Shown one piece after another: positions 33,206 through 40,310 of a stretch of DNA of 51,217 nucleotides. The stretch is from Planctomycetota bacterium. Its GTDB lineage: Bacteria; Planctomycetota; J058; JAJDCQ01. A model generated the notes under the pieces. The model was not told where the DNA came from and ran no database searches. It worked only from the letters and a program-made list of their open reading frames with translations. The stretch is taken from contig JAJDCQ010000124.1 of NCBI GenBank assembly GCA_029260755.1, positions 1 through 51,217 of the forward strand. Direction: 5' to 3'. A program made the position numbers and the translations under genes. Every line of letters begins with the position of its first letter. The first letter of the stretch is position 1.

Positions 33206-34947
33206 GCGACGCGGCCCCCGACGTCCTCGTCGTCGGCGCCGGTCCGACCGGCCTCTGCCTCGCCGCCGAGCTGCATCGTCACGGGCTCGCGGTGCGGATC
33301 GTCGAGAAGGAGCCGGCGCCCTCGCCGCTGAGCAAGGCGCTCGCCGTGCACGCGCGCAGCCTCGAGCTGCTCGAGCGGCTCGGCGTCACCGAGGAGCTGC
33401 TCCGACGCGGGATCGAGGTCACCTCGGTCACCGTCCACGCGCGCGGGCGGCCGATCGTCCACTTCCGCCTCGACGAGCTCCACAGCCGCTACGGCTACAT
33501 CCTCGGGCTGCCCCAGAGCGACACCGAGGCCGTCCTCGCCGATGAGCTCGCGCGGCGCGGGATGACCGTCGAGCGAGGGACCGCCCTCGACGCGCTCGAG
33601 CGCGGACCCGGCGGGGTGAGCGCCACGCTGGTCGGGCCGGACGGCGGGCGCGAGGAGCTTCGCGTTCCCTGGCTCGTCGGCTGCGACGGAGCCCACAGCA
33701 CCGTCCGCGAGGCGCTCGGCGAGCCGTTCGAGGGGCACCGCGCGAGCGAGGTGTTCGCCCTCGCCGACGTCCGCGTCGATGGCGAGGACTTCCACGGCGA
33801 CGCCCTGACCTCGTTCTTCTCCGAGGAGGGAACGGTCGGCTTGATCCCGATGCCCGGGGTGCGGCGGGCCCGCCTCGTCGCGACCCTCGCCGACGACGCC
33901 GCCGCCGTGACCGTCGCGGGCGGCGCAGAGCTCGGCGGGGACGGGCGCGTGCCGCCGCCGACGCTCGAGGAGCTCCAGCGACTCCTCGCCGAGCGGGCCC
34001 CCGAGGCCGACCTCCGGATCGACGACCCGAGCTGGCTCTCGACGTTCCGGGTGAGCTACCGCCTCGTGCCGCACTACCGGGTCGGCCGCGTCTTCCTCGC
34101 CGGCGACGCCGCCCACATCCACAGCCCCGCCGGCGGCCAGGGGATGAACACCGGGCTGCAGGACGCGTTCAACCTCGCCTGGAAGCTCGCCGCCGTCCAC
34201 GGCGGCGTCGGGCGGAGCGAGCTCCTCGACTCCTACGAGCACGAGCGCCGCGCGATCGCCGAAGGCGTCCTCGAGAGCACCGAGCGGGCGACGCAGGTCG
34301 CGACGCTCCGTAACCCCATCGGCCGTAAGCTCCGCGACGAGGTCGCCCGCTTCCTCACCAGCCTGGAGATCGTCCAGGAGCGGATCAGCGCGGGCGCGGC
34401 CGGCCTGGCGATCAGCTACGCGACGAGCCCGGTCGTCGCCCAGCATCAGAGCAGTCTGCTCCGGGCGCGGATCGGCTCGGAGCGGACTGCGGAGTCGGCG
34501 AACGTGACCGGCTGGCGCGCCTTCAACGCGGCGCCGGCCGCCGGGACGCGCGCCCCCGACGGGACGGTCGGGCAGCGGGGTCGGGACCGTTCGGTCCGCC
34601 TGTTCGAGCTCTTCGCCGCGTCGACGGGCCACGCTCTGCTCCTGTTCGACGGCGAGGCGCCGACGCCCGACGGGTACCGCAACCTCGCCGAGATCGGGCG
34701 GCGCGTCCGCGAGCGGGTCGGCGAGCTCGTCGACGTCCACATCGTCGTGCCGCGGGACGACGTCCCCGCCGAGCTCGCGGGGTGGGACGGATCGCTTCTG
34801 TTCGACCCCGAAGGGGACGCCGAGCTCGCCTACGGAGCGAGGGCCGAGTGCCTCTATCTGGTCCGGCCCGACGGCTACATCGGCTTCCGGTCGCAGCCGG
34901 CGGACGGGGACCGACTGCTCGCGTATCTCGAGCGGGTCTTCATCTGA
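33202..34947 (+). CDS. FAD-dependent aromatic monooxygenase (PheA/TfdB-type)
   Basis: This 581-residue flavoprotein hydroxylase has the dinucleotide motif VGAGPTGLCLAAEL (about 11-24), the DG motif GCDGAHSTVREALG (about 163-176) and the GD motif GRVFLAGDAAHIHSP (about 294-308) followed by GGQGMNTGLQDAFNLAWKLA. The C-terminal part (about 440-581) fits the thioredoxin-like domain of phenol hydroxylase-type enzymes. It probably hydroxylates an aromatic or polyketide ring using NAD(P)H and oxygen. GTG at 33202 overlaps the upstream stop; its own stop overlaps the ATG of the HEAT-repeat gene (TGATG). The substrate is unknown. Confidence 0.92.
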   Translation: MSDAAPDVLVVGAGPTGLCLAAELHRHGLAVRIVEKEPAPSPLSKALAVHARSLELLERLGVTEELLRRGIEVTSVTVHARGRPIVHFRLDELHSRYGYILGLPQSDTEAVLADELARRGMTVERGTALDALERGPGGVSATLVGPDGGREELRVPWLVGCDGAHSTVREALGEPFEGHRASEVFALADVRVDGEDFHGDALTSFFSEEGTVGLIPMPGVRRARLVATLADDAAAVTVAGGAELGGDGRVPPPTLEELQRLLAERAPEADLRIDDPSWLSTFRVSYRLVPHYRVGRVFLAGDAAHIHSPAGGQGMNTGLQDAFNLAWKLAAVHGGVGRSELLDSYEHERRAIAEGVLESTERATQVATLRNPIGRKLRDEVARFLTSLEIVQERISAGAAGLAISYATSPVVAQHQSSLLRARIGSERTAESANVTGWRAFNAAPAAGTRAPDGTVGQRGRDRSVRLFELFAASTGHALLLFDGEAPTPDGYRNLAEIGRRVRERVGELVDVHIVVPRDDVPAELAGWDGSLLFDPEGDAELAYGARAECLYLVRPDGYIGFRSQPADGDRLLAYLERVFI

Positions 34948-36086
34948 TGGTGATGATGATGAGAAACGGGCCCAACCTCACCCGCGTCGCCGCCGCGGTG
35001 GTGGCCGCCGCGCTCATCGCCGTCGGCGCGATCCGGACGAGCCGGGCCGACGACGAGGTCGCGGCGCTCGTCACCCGCCTCGAGGAAGGCAAGACCGGGA
35101 AGGAGCGAGCCGACGCCGCCGATGCCCTCGCCAAGCTCGGTTCGAAGGCCGAGGCGGCCGTGCCCGCGCTCGTCGTCGCGCTCGGCGACGACGACCTCGA
35201 CGCGGCGACTCCGCCGGGCGCCAAGCGCGCGCCGGGGACGGTCACGTTCGGGGGCGGGGCCGACGATGCCGTCGCCCGGAGCGCCGCCTGGGCGCTCGCC
35301 CGGATCGGGGAGCCGTCGATCGGGCCGCTGATCGTCGCTCTCGGAGCCGACGAGGCGGGCGTCCGGGGCCAGGCGGCGTTCGCCCTGGCCCGGATCGGCG
35401 AGGGCGCGGCGGACCTCGATCCGGCCGCCGCGAGGGTGCTCCGGGGAAAGCTCTCCCCCGCGGTCCCGACCCTGCTCGGGATCCTGGAGAACGACGCACC
35501 GCGTGAGGGCGCCCTGAACGAAGGTGGTGATGACCCTCCGAGCTCGCCGAAGCCGCCGGCCGGAGGCGGCACCCTGGCCTTCGATGGGCCGACCGTCACC
35601 CACGCGGCCGACGAGGCCGCCGACGCGCTCGGCACGATCGCGATCGGGGTCGTCGGCCCGGCGACGAAGCTCCTCGACCACGATGACCGGGGCGTGCGGC
35701 GCCGGGCGGCGAGCGTTCTCGCGCGCGTGCCGGCGCCGGCGGCCGCGGCGTCGCTGAAGCGCCTGCTCGAGGCGCTCGCCGATCATCCCGGGCCGAAGGT
35801 CAAGCAGCGCCCGGCCCTGACCGGCGAGCGCCGCGCGCCGAAGACGGTCGGCAGCTTCGCCGCGGCGGCCCTCGCCCGGATCGGCGCGCCGGCGATTCCG
35901 GGGTTGATCGAGCGGGCCGGCGACGAGGACGCGGCGACGCGCCAGAACGCGGTCACGGCGCTCGGCGGGATGGGGAAGCTCGCCGGGCGAGCGATCCCGA
36001 TCGTCGAGTCGCTCCTCGAGGACCCCGACGAGCAGGTCCGGCTCGCCGCGTCCGACGCGATCCGGGCCATCGAGCGCGGTCGGTGA
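34947..36086 (+). CDS. Exported HEAT-repeat protein
   Basis: This 379-residue protein has an N-terminal signal/anchor (LTRVAAAVVAAALIAVGAIR, cleavage near SRADDE). The remainder is HEAT/PBS-lyase-like repeats (ERADAADALAKLGSKAEAAV, RGQAAFALARIGEG, RRRAASVLARVPAP, RQNAVTALGGMGKLAGRAIP). The ATG at 34947 overlaps the monooxygenase stop; several ATG/GTG codons follow at once (ATGGTGATGATGATG), so the exact start could be up to 12 bp further. Likely a periplasmic protein-interaction scaffold. Coupling to the monooxygenase may be only translational. Confidence 0.82.
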   Translation: MVMMMRNGPNLTRVAAAVVAAALIAVGAIRTSRADDEVAALVTRLEEGKTGKERADAADALAKLGSKAEAAVPALVVALGDDDLDAATPPGAKRAPGTVTFGGGADDAVARSAAWALARIGEPSIGPLIVALGADEAGVRGQAAFALARIGEGAADLDPAAARVLRGKLSPAVPTLLGILENDAPREGALNEGGDDPPSSPKPPAGGGTLAFDGPTVTHAADEAADALGTIAIGVVGPATKLLDHDDRGVRRRAASVLARVPAPAAAASLKRLLEALADHPGPKVKQRPALTGERRAPKTVGSFAAAALARIGAPAIPGLIERAGDEDAATRQNAVTALGGMGKLAGRAIPIVESLLEDPDEQVRLAASDAIRAIERGR

Positions 36087-36233
36087 GTCGACCGCGCGAC
36101 GCAGCCGCGCACGTCGGTGCCGCCGTCGCAACGCCGCGGTTGCGGCCGATCGGTCGTGACAACGACGGCCGGATCGACGTAACGCCCGCCGCGTCCACGA
36201 CCTCGATCGGACTGGCCGGAATGGCCCGGCGTT

Positions 36234-36348
36234 TGTTCTAGAGAGAGGCGACGGAGGACGAGGCGACCCGAGCCGAGCCTCCCCGAAAACCCCTCTCTCT
36301 CGCCGACTCCGCCGGTGGTGTGTTGCCACCGGCGGAGTTGCTTTGTAC
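36234..36348 (+). repeat. Structured element copy 1 (hairpin with covariation)
   Basis: Copy 1 begins TGTTCTAGAGAGAGG and ends GCTTTGTAC. It contains a 13-bp perfect hairpin (36306-36318 with 36326-36338, loop TGTGTTG). AGAGAGAGG near its start can also pair with CCTCTCTCT at 36292-36300. A GGGGTTTTCGGGG-type complement (CCCCGAAAACCCC) precedes the pyrimidine tract. It may be a small RNA, a leader or terminator, or a mobile palindromic repeat. The strand is inferred from the flanking genes. Confidence 0.65.
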
Positions 36349-36366
36349 GCACACGCGCTCTCGCCA

Positions 36367-36439
36367 CCCGAAGGGGTCAGGTCGCGGATGTTCGGATTAG
36401 GGGGGTTAATGCGAACATCCGAGACCTGACCCCTTCGGG
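36367..36439. repeat. Long palindrome with GGGGTCAGGTC arms
   Basis: The arms 36367-36394 and 36412-36439 are 28 bp each and are reverse complements with one mismatch; the 17-bp loop is GATTAGGGGGGTTAATG. The CCGAAGGGGTCAGGTC arm start is reminiscent of REP-type palindromes served by REP-associated Y1 transposases. No such transposase gene is in the window. Confidence 0.85.
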
Positions 36440-36580
36440 CATTCGTGCAACCGGACGGGTCGATCGGTTTCAGCCTGCATCGAGCGAGATGCGGGCTCGG
36501 CGAGACGGAAGGAGGCCGCCCGGCGCTAACTCCATGTCCCGGCTCCATCTCGGGTTGGCGCGCCGGTTTGGTCCGCGATG

Positions 36581-36695
36581 TGTTCTAGAGACAGGCGAAG
36601 GGCAGCGGACGCGACCCGCGACGAGGCCCCCGAAAACCCCTCTCTCTCGCCGACTCCGCTGGTGGTGTGTTGCCACCAGCGGAGTTGCTTTGTAC
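36581..36695 (+). repeat. Structured element copy 2 (hairpin with covariation)
   Basis: Copy 2 lies 347 bp after copy 1 in direct orientation. The hairpin 36653-36665 / 36673-36685 is again perfect over 13 bp with the same TGTGTTG loop. The C-G pair of copy 1 (36313-36331) is replaced by T-A (36660-36678), a compensatory change. The central part (about 36600-36630) has diverged, while the CGAAAACCCC tract, the hairpin and the GCTTTGTAC end are conserved. Confidence 0.65.
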
Positions 36696-36830
36696 CTCGG
36701 CGCCGCCTCGCGAAGAAAAATCGGAAAGTCGTGTGAGATTCCTGTCCGGCGACGCACTTCGTCAGTGAAGGCCGAGTCGATCGGCCGATCGATCGGGCGG
36801 GGGCCCGCGGGGCGAGAGGAGCGCGACACA

Positions 36831-37307
36831 GTGTCGGGGAACGGATCATCCGCGAAGTTCGAGGCGTTGAGTGGACCCCTCGCCGAGGCCCGCAAGGCGG
36901 CGGAGTGGGCGAAGCAGAAGTCGTCGGACACTCACCGGCGGGCGCAGGCCGCGACGCGCCGGTCGTCGGGCTCGGTCGGGAAGGCCCGTCGCCGGAACGA
37001 GCCGGCCGCGCCGAGCCCGGTCCGGTTCGTGATCCCCGGCGCCGTGTTCGTGGCCGGGATCGGCCTGCTGGCGCTCACCCGGAGCGATGGGTTCCAGCAG
37101 TTCGCCTGGGAGAACTACATCGACGGAATCGCCTCGTCGATGATCTCGCTGACCGGGGTGCTCGCGATCCTCACCGGCCTGCTCCTGGCGGCCGCGAAGC
37201 TCTCCGACCCCAAGGACGCCGGCGGGTCGACGATCCATCGCCGCTCGACGGGCAAGTTCACGCTGAACGAGTCCGAGGACATCGAAGAGGGAGGAGCCAA
37301 GTCGTGA
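36831..37307 (+). CDS. Small membrane protein preceding the pseudopilin
   Basis: This 158-residue protein has a basic N-terminal cytoplasmic part (about 1-65) and two hydrophobic segments (VIPGAVFVAGIGLLAL, about 68-84, and ISLTGVLAILTGLLLAAA, about 104-122), then a charged tail ending EDIEEGGAKS. GTG at 36831 is chosen because GAGAGGA lies 10 bp upstream and the earlier frame lacks coding character. The stop overlaps the GTG start of the pseudopilin (GTGA), so both are co-translated. The function is unknown; it may help assemble or process the pseudopilin. Confidence 0.7.
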   Translation: MSGNGSSAKFEALSGPLAEARKAAEWAKQKSSDTHRRAQAATRRSSGSVGKARRRNEPAAPSPVRFVIPGAVFVAGIGLLALTRSDGFQQFAWENYIDGIASSMISLTGVLAILTGLLLAAAKLSDPKDAGGSTIHRRSTGKFTLNESEDIEEGGAKS

Positions 37308-38035
37308 CCAGCAAGCCGAGAAACTCCGGGTTCACCATGATCGAGCTGCTCGTCGTGATCACCGTCGTGAGCCTCCTCATCACGCTCACCCTCCCGGCGA
37401 TCACCAAGGTCCGGGCGAAGGCCAACCGGGCCAAGTGCGCCAACAACCTCCGCCAGATCGGCGTCGCCGCGATCTCGTACATGACGGCGAACCTCGGCCC
37501 GTCGTCCACCCCGGGCTTCCTTCCGCACGCCGGCGGGCCGGGCACGCAGGACGGCGCCGACGAGGTCGGGATCGTCTTCAGCCAGCTCATCCGGACGGGA
37601 AACCTCGACGACGCGCGGATCTTCATTTGTCCGCAGTCGACCGACCTGCCGCAGGTGGTGCCGCAGGGCGGACAGTCGACCTACTCGATCGACGAGCCGG
37701 ACGTCCGCCGCGCCGATGCGCCGTTCTCCTACGGCTGGACGCGACGCGGGCTCAACACGAGCACGCCGTCGAACACCTTCATTGCGGCCGACCGGACCGT
37801 CACCGAGCGCGAGGGTCCCGGCGACCCGAACGAGGGCCTGATCGGCGTCGTCACGAACCATCGATCCGGCCGGAACGTGCTCCGCTTCGACGGCGCGGTC
37901 GAGTTCATTCCTCGCGAGCTCGAGATCACGGGGAGCGAGCTCCAGGACGCCTCGATCGCGAACCGGCTCCGCGAGCTGAACCTCTTCCGGGGACCGGACG
38001 ACTTCATCGAGCCGCCGATCGTCCCCGTCGACTAG
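37304..38035 (+). CDS. Type II/IV pseudopilin, planctomycete H-X9-DG type
   Basis: This 243-residue prepilin-like protein has the prepilin peptidase site KPRNSG-FTMIELLVV (cleavage after Gly9, Glu at mature position 5) and a hydrophobic helix (about 10-31). CANNLRQIGVAAISYMTAN follows, and an H-X9-DG signature runs from His186 to Asp196-Gly197 (NHRSGRNVLRFDG). This combination is the DUF1559-like family highly expanded in planctomycetes. It is probably displayed on the cell surface or in a type II-like secretion pseudopilus. GTG at 37304 has GGGAGGAG upstream. The mature protein has Cys45 and Cys109. Confidence 0.92.
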   Translation: MTSKPRNSGFTMIELLVVITVVSLLITLTLPAITKVRAKANRAKCANNLRQIGVAAISYMTANLGPSSTPGFLPHAGGPGTQDGADEVGIVFSQLIRTGNLDDARIFICPQSTDLPQVVPQGGQSTYSIDEPDVRRADAPFSYGWTRRGLNTSTPSNTFIAADRTVTEREGPGDPNEGLIGVVTNHRSGRNVLRFDGAVEFIPRELEITGSELQDASIANRLRELNLFRGPDDFIEPPIVPVD

Positions 38036-38069
38036 AACGCGACGCGGCCGGCGGCCACGCGGCGGGCGA

Positions 38070-39155
38070 TCAGTCGCCTTCCAGCGCCTCGGGCGTCTTC
38101 CAGATGCTCACCTCGAAGCGGCCGCCGGCATCGGCGGCCGCTCGAAACATCCCGGAGGTGTTGAACGAGAGGGCGATCGATCCGTCGCGCCCGACGGCGA
38201 TCAAGCCGCCGTCGCCCTCGGCGAGCGTCTCGTGGATCACGCTCGAGGCGGCCTTCTCCAGGGTGAGGCCGCGGTGCTCCATCAGGGCGGCGACCTCGCG
38301 GGCGACGCCGTGGCGGATGAACTCCTCGCCCTTCCCGGTGCAGCTCACCGCGCAGAAGAGGTCGTTCGCGTAGGTGCCCGCGCCGATGATCGGGACGTCG
38401 CCGACGCGGCCGAACTTCTTGAGGGTCAGCCCGCCGGTCGACGTGGCGGCGGCGAGGTGGCCGGCCTGGTCGAGGACGACCGCGCCGACGGTGCTGCCGC
38501 CCTCGCGCGCCTTCTCCCGGCGCTCGTCCCGCTCGGCCGCCCTCCTGCGCCTCTCGTAGGCCTTCCGCCGGCGCTCGGTGTGGAAGTAGTCCTGCTCGAC
38601 CCGGTCGACGCCCATCTCCTCGGCGAACCGGTCGGCGCCCTGCCCGACGAGGAGGACGTGCGGCGTCCGCTCCATGACGAGGCGGGCGAGCGAGACCGGG
38701 TTCTTCACCGTCCGGACCGACGCGACCGCGCCGGCGGCGAGGGTCTCGCCGTCCATGATCGCCGCGTCGAGCTCGTGGCTCCCGTCCGCCGTGTAGACCG
38801 CGCCCTTGCCGGCGTTGAAGAGCGGGTCGTCCTCCATCCCGCGGACGACCCGCTCGACGACGTCGAGGGCCGGGGTCCCCTCGACCAGAAGATCGCGCCC
38901 CTGCTCGAGCGCCCGCCGCAGCCCGGCGACGTAGCGCCGGCGGGTCTCGTCGGGGACGTCCTTCCCGATCGTGCCGGCGCCGCCGTGGATCGCGATCGCC
39001 CACGCGAGGCGCTCGCCATCGCCATCGCCATCGCCTTCCCCGTCCGCGATCGCGGGGGCGCCGCCCCCGATCACGCTCACGGCGGCGCCGATCACGCCGG
39101 CGGCGAGCGCCGCGCCCAGGATCCGGAACCGGCCAGAGACCGCGGACCGTCTCAT
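38070..39155 (-). CDS. Isoaspartyl peptidase / L-asparaginase (Ntn hydrolase)
   Basis: This 361-residue plant-type asparaginase family protein is autocatalytically split before Thr222 (STVGAVVLD); conserved TSTGGL and GRVGDVPIIGAGTYA (about 249-263) line the active site. It has an N-terminal signal or anchor (residues 11-37), so it probably acts outside the cytoplasm on isoaspartyl peptides or asparagine. The linker before the cleavage site is unusually basic and long (ERRRRAAERDERREKAREGG). A GEGDGDGDGE stretch at about 40-48 comes from a triple GCCATC repeat at 39015-39032. The ATG at 39155 overlaps the PhoD-like stop (ATGA). Confidence 0.9.
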   Translation of the reverse strand: MRRSAVSGRFRILGAALAAGVIGAAVSVIGGGAPAIADGEGDGDGDGERLAWAIAIHGGAGTIGKDVPDETRRRYVAGLRRALEQGRDLLVEGTPALDVVERVVRGMEDDPLFNAGKGAVYTADGSHELDAAIMDGETLAAGAVASVRTVKNPVSLARLVMERTPHVLLVGQGADRFAEEMGVDRVEQDYFHTERRRKAYERRRRAAERDERREKAREGGSTVGAVVLDQAGHLAAATSTGGLTLKKFGRVGDVPIIGAGTYANDLFCAVSCTGKGEEFIRHGVAREVAALMEHRGLTLEKAASSVIHETLAEGDGGLIAVGRDGSIALSFNTSGMFRAAADAGGRFEVSIWKTPEALEGD

Positions 39156-40237
39156 CGCTGCTTCTCCTTCGCGCGGAGCTGCTCGAGCGCGATCGTGCGC
39201 GCGAACACCTCGCGCCCCTCGAGGTCGATCAGGCCGAGGCGCACCGTCGCCGCGTCCCAGTCGACCTCGATCGTTCCGAAGTTCTCGTCGGGGTAGGGGC
39301 CGTCCAGCCGGCGCGGGTTCGGCATGTTCACCGCCTGCGGCCAGCTCTGGTTGAGGGCGCTCGCGGTGAGCTCCCACAGCGGATACGGCCCCTCATCGGT
39401 GCGGCTGATCGCGCCCCAGTGGGTGTCGCCGCTCACCAGCACCACGCCGTCGGCGCCGGTCGCGCCGATCAGGTCGAACAGGCGACGGCGCTCGGTGGGG
39501 AGATGGCCCCAGCTCTCCCAGCCGTGCTCCGAGGCGATCACCTGGACGCTGGAGCCGATGATCCGGACGTCGGCCGGCTCGCGGAGCCGGTCCTCGAGCC
39601 AACGCCATTGGGCGTCGCCGAGCATCGTCGCCGCGGGGTCGTCGCTCGCGCCCCACGGTCCGATGCCGGCCTCCTCCTCGGCGGCCGTCCGGGCGCGGCG
39701 CCCGAACGGGCTCCGGAAGAACCGCAGGTCGAGCAGGATCACCTGGACGGCCCGCCCCGGAGGGCCGAAGGTCCACGCCTCGTAGACCCCGGGTCGACCA
39801 CGCCGCGGGTCGTCGGGCGGCACCTCGAAGAAGTCGAGGAAGAGGCGCTCGGCCGTCTCCTTGAAGGGGAAGGTCCCATCCGCGTCGTTCTCGCCGTACT
39901 CGTGATCGTCCCAGGTGGCGACGATCGGGCAGGTCGTCCGCATTCGCTGCCAGCCCGGCTGCGCCGACAGGGCCGCATAGGCCGCGAGCATCTCGGCCTC
40001 GTCGTCGGTGTCGGCGTAGACCGTGTCGCCGAGAAAGAGGAACAGCTCGGGGCGCCAGGCGATGATGCGATCCCAGATCGGTTGAGGGTCGTCCTGCTTC
40101 GCGCACGAGCCGAGGGCGACGCGAGTGAGCGCCGGCCCGGGAGCGCCGGCATCGAGGTCGCGGGCCTCGGGGCCGGCTCCGCAGCCCGCAGCGAGGGCCG
40201 CGAGGGCGAGCGCGGCCGCGAGTCGTCGAAGCTCCAT
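39152..40237 (-). CDS. PhoD-like metallophosphatase lipoprotein
   Basis: This 361-residue protein starts with a lipoprotein signal (LALAALAAGC, Cys19). The metallophosphoesterase domain has ALGSCAKQDDPQPIWDRI, the metal residues in FLGDTVYADTDDE (about 70), TWDDHEYGENDAD (about 108) and LVSGDTHWGAIS (about 262). This is the alkaline phosphatase D family, which hydrolyses phosphodiesters or monoesters. A surface lipoprotein location suggests nutrient scavenging. It is the first gene of a two-gene unit with the asparaginase. I saw no PHO box. Confidence 0.92.
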   Translation of the reverse strand: MELRRLAAALALAALAAGCGAGPEARDLDAGAPGPALTRVALGSCAKQDDPQPIWDRIIAWRPELFLFLGDTVYADTDDEAEMLAAYAALSAQPGWQRMRTTCPIVATWDDHEYGENDADGTFPFKETAERLFLDFFEVPPDDPRRGRPGVYEAWTFGPPGRAVQVILLDLRFFRSPFGRRARTAAEEEAGIGPWGASDDPAATMLGDAQWRWLEDRLREPADVRIIGSSVQVIASEHGWESWGHLPTERRRLFDLIGATGADGVVLVSGDTHWGAISRTDEGPYPLWELTASALNQSWPQAVNMPNPRRLDGPYPDENFGTIEVDWDAATVRLGLIDLEGREVFARTIALEQLRAKEKQR

Positions 40238-40310
40238 GCGCGGGAAGCTACCGTTTCCGTGCCTCCGATGACAGCGCGGAACCCGCGGTCGTGCACGGAT
40301 CGAGTGGAGC

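Larger units (their letters stand above)
36087..36830. other. Gene-free region with structured repeats
   Basis: This stretch of 744 bp has no credible gene. It contains two copies of a structured element (36234-36348 and 36581-36695) and a long palindrome (36367-36439). The last 135 bp lead into the membrane-protein gene at 36831; no strong promoter is evident. Confidence 0.7.

Noticed and set aside
36306..36340. Intrinsic terminator for the HEAT gene
   Set aside because: The hairpin is strong but followed by GTTGCTTTGTAC rather than a T-tract, and the same hairpin recurs 347 bp later with large conserved flanks, so a simple terminator does not explain it.
39015..39032. GCCATC triple repeat as a phase-variation tract
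   Set aside because: The unit is 6 bp, so changes would not shift the frame; it only varies a GlyAsp stretch in a linker.
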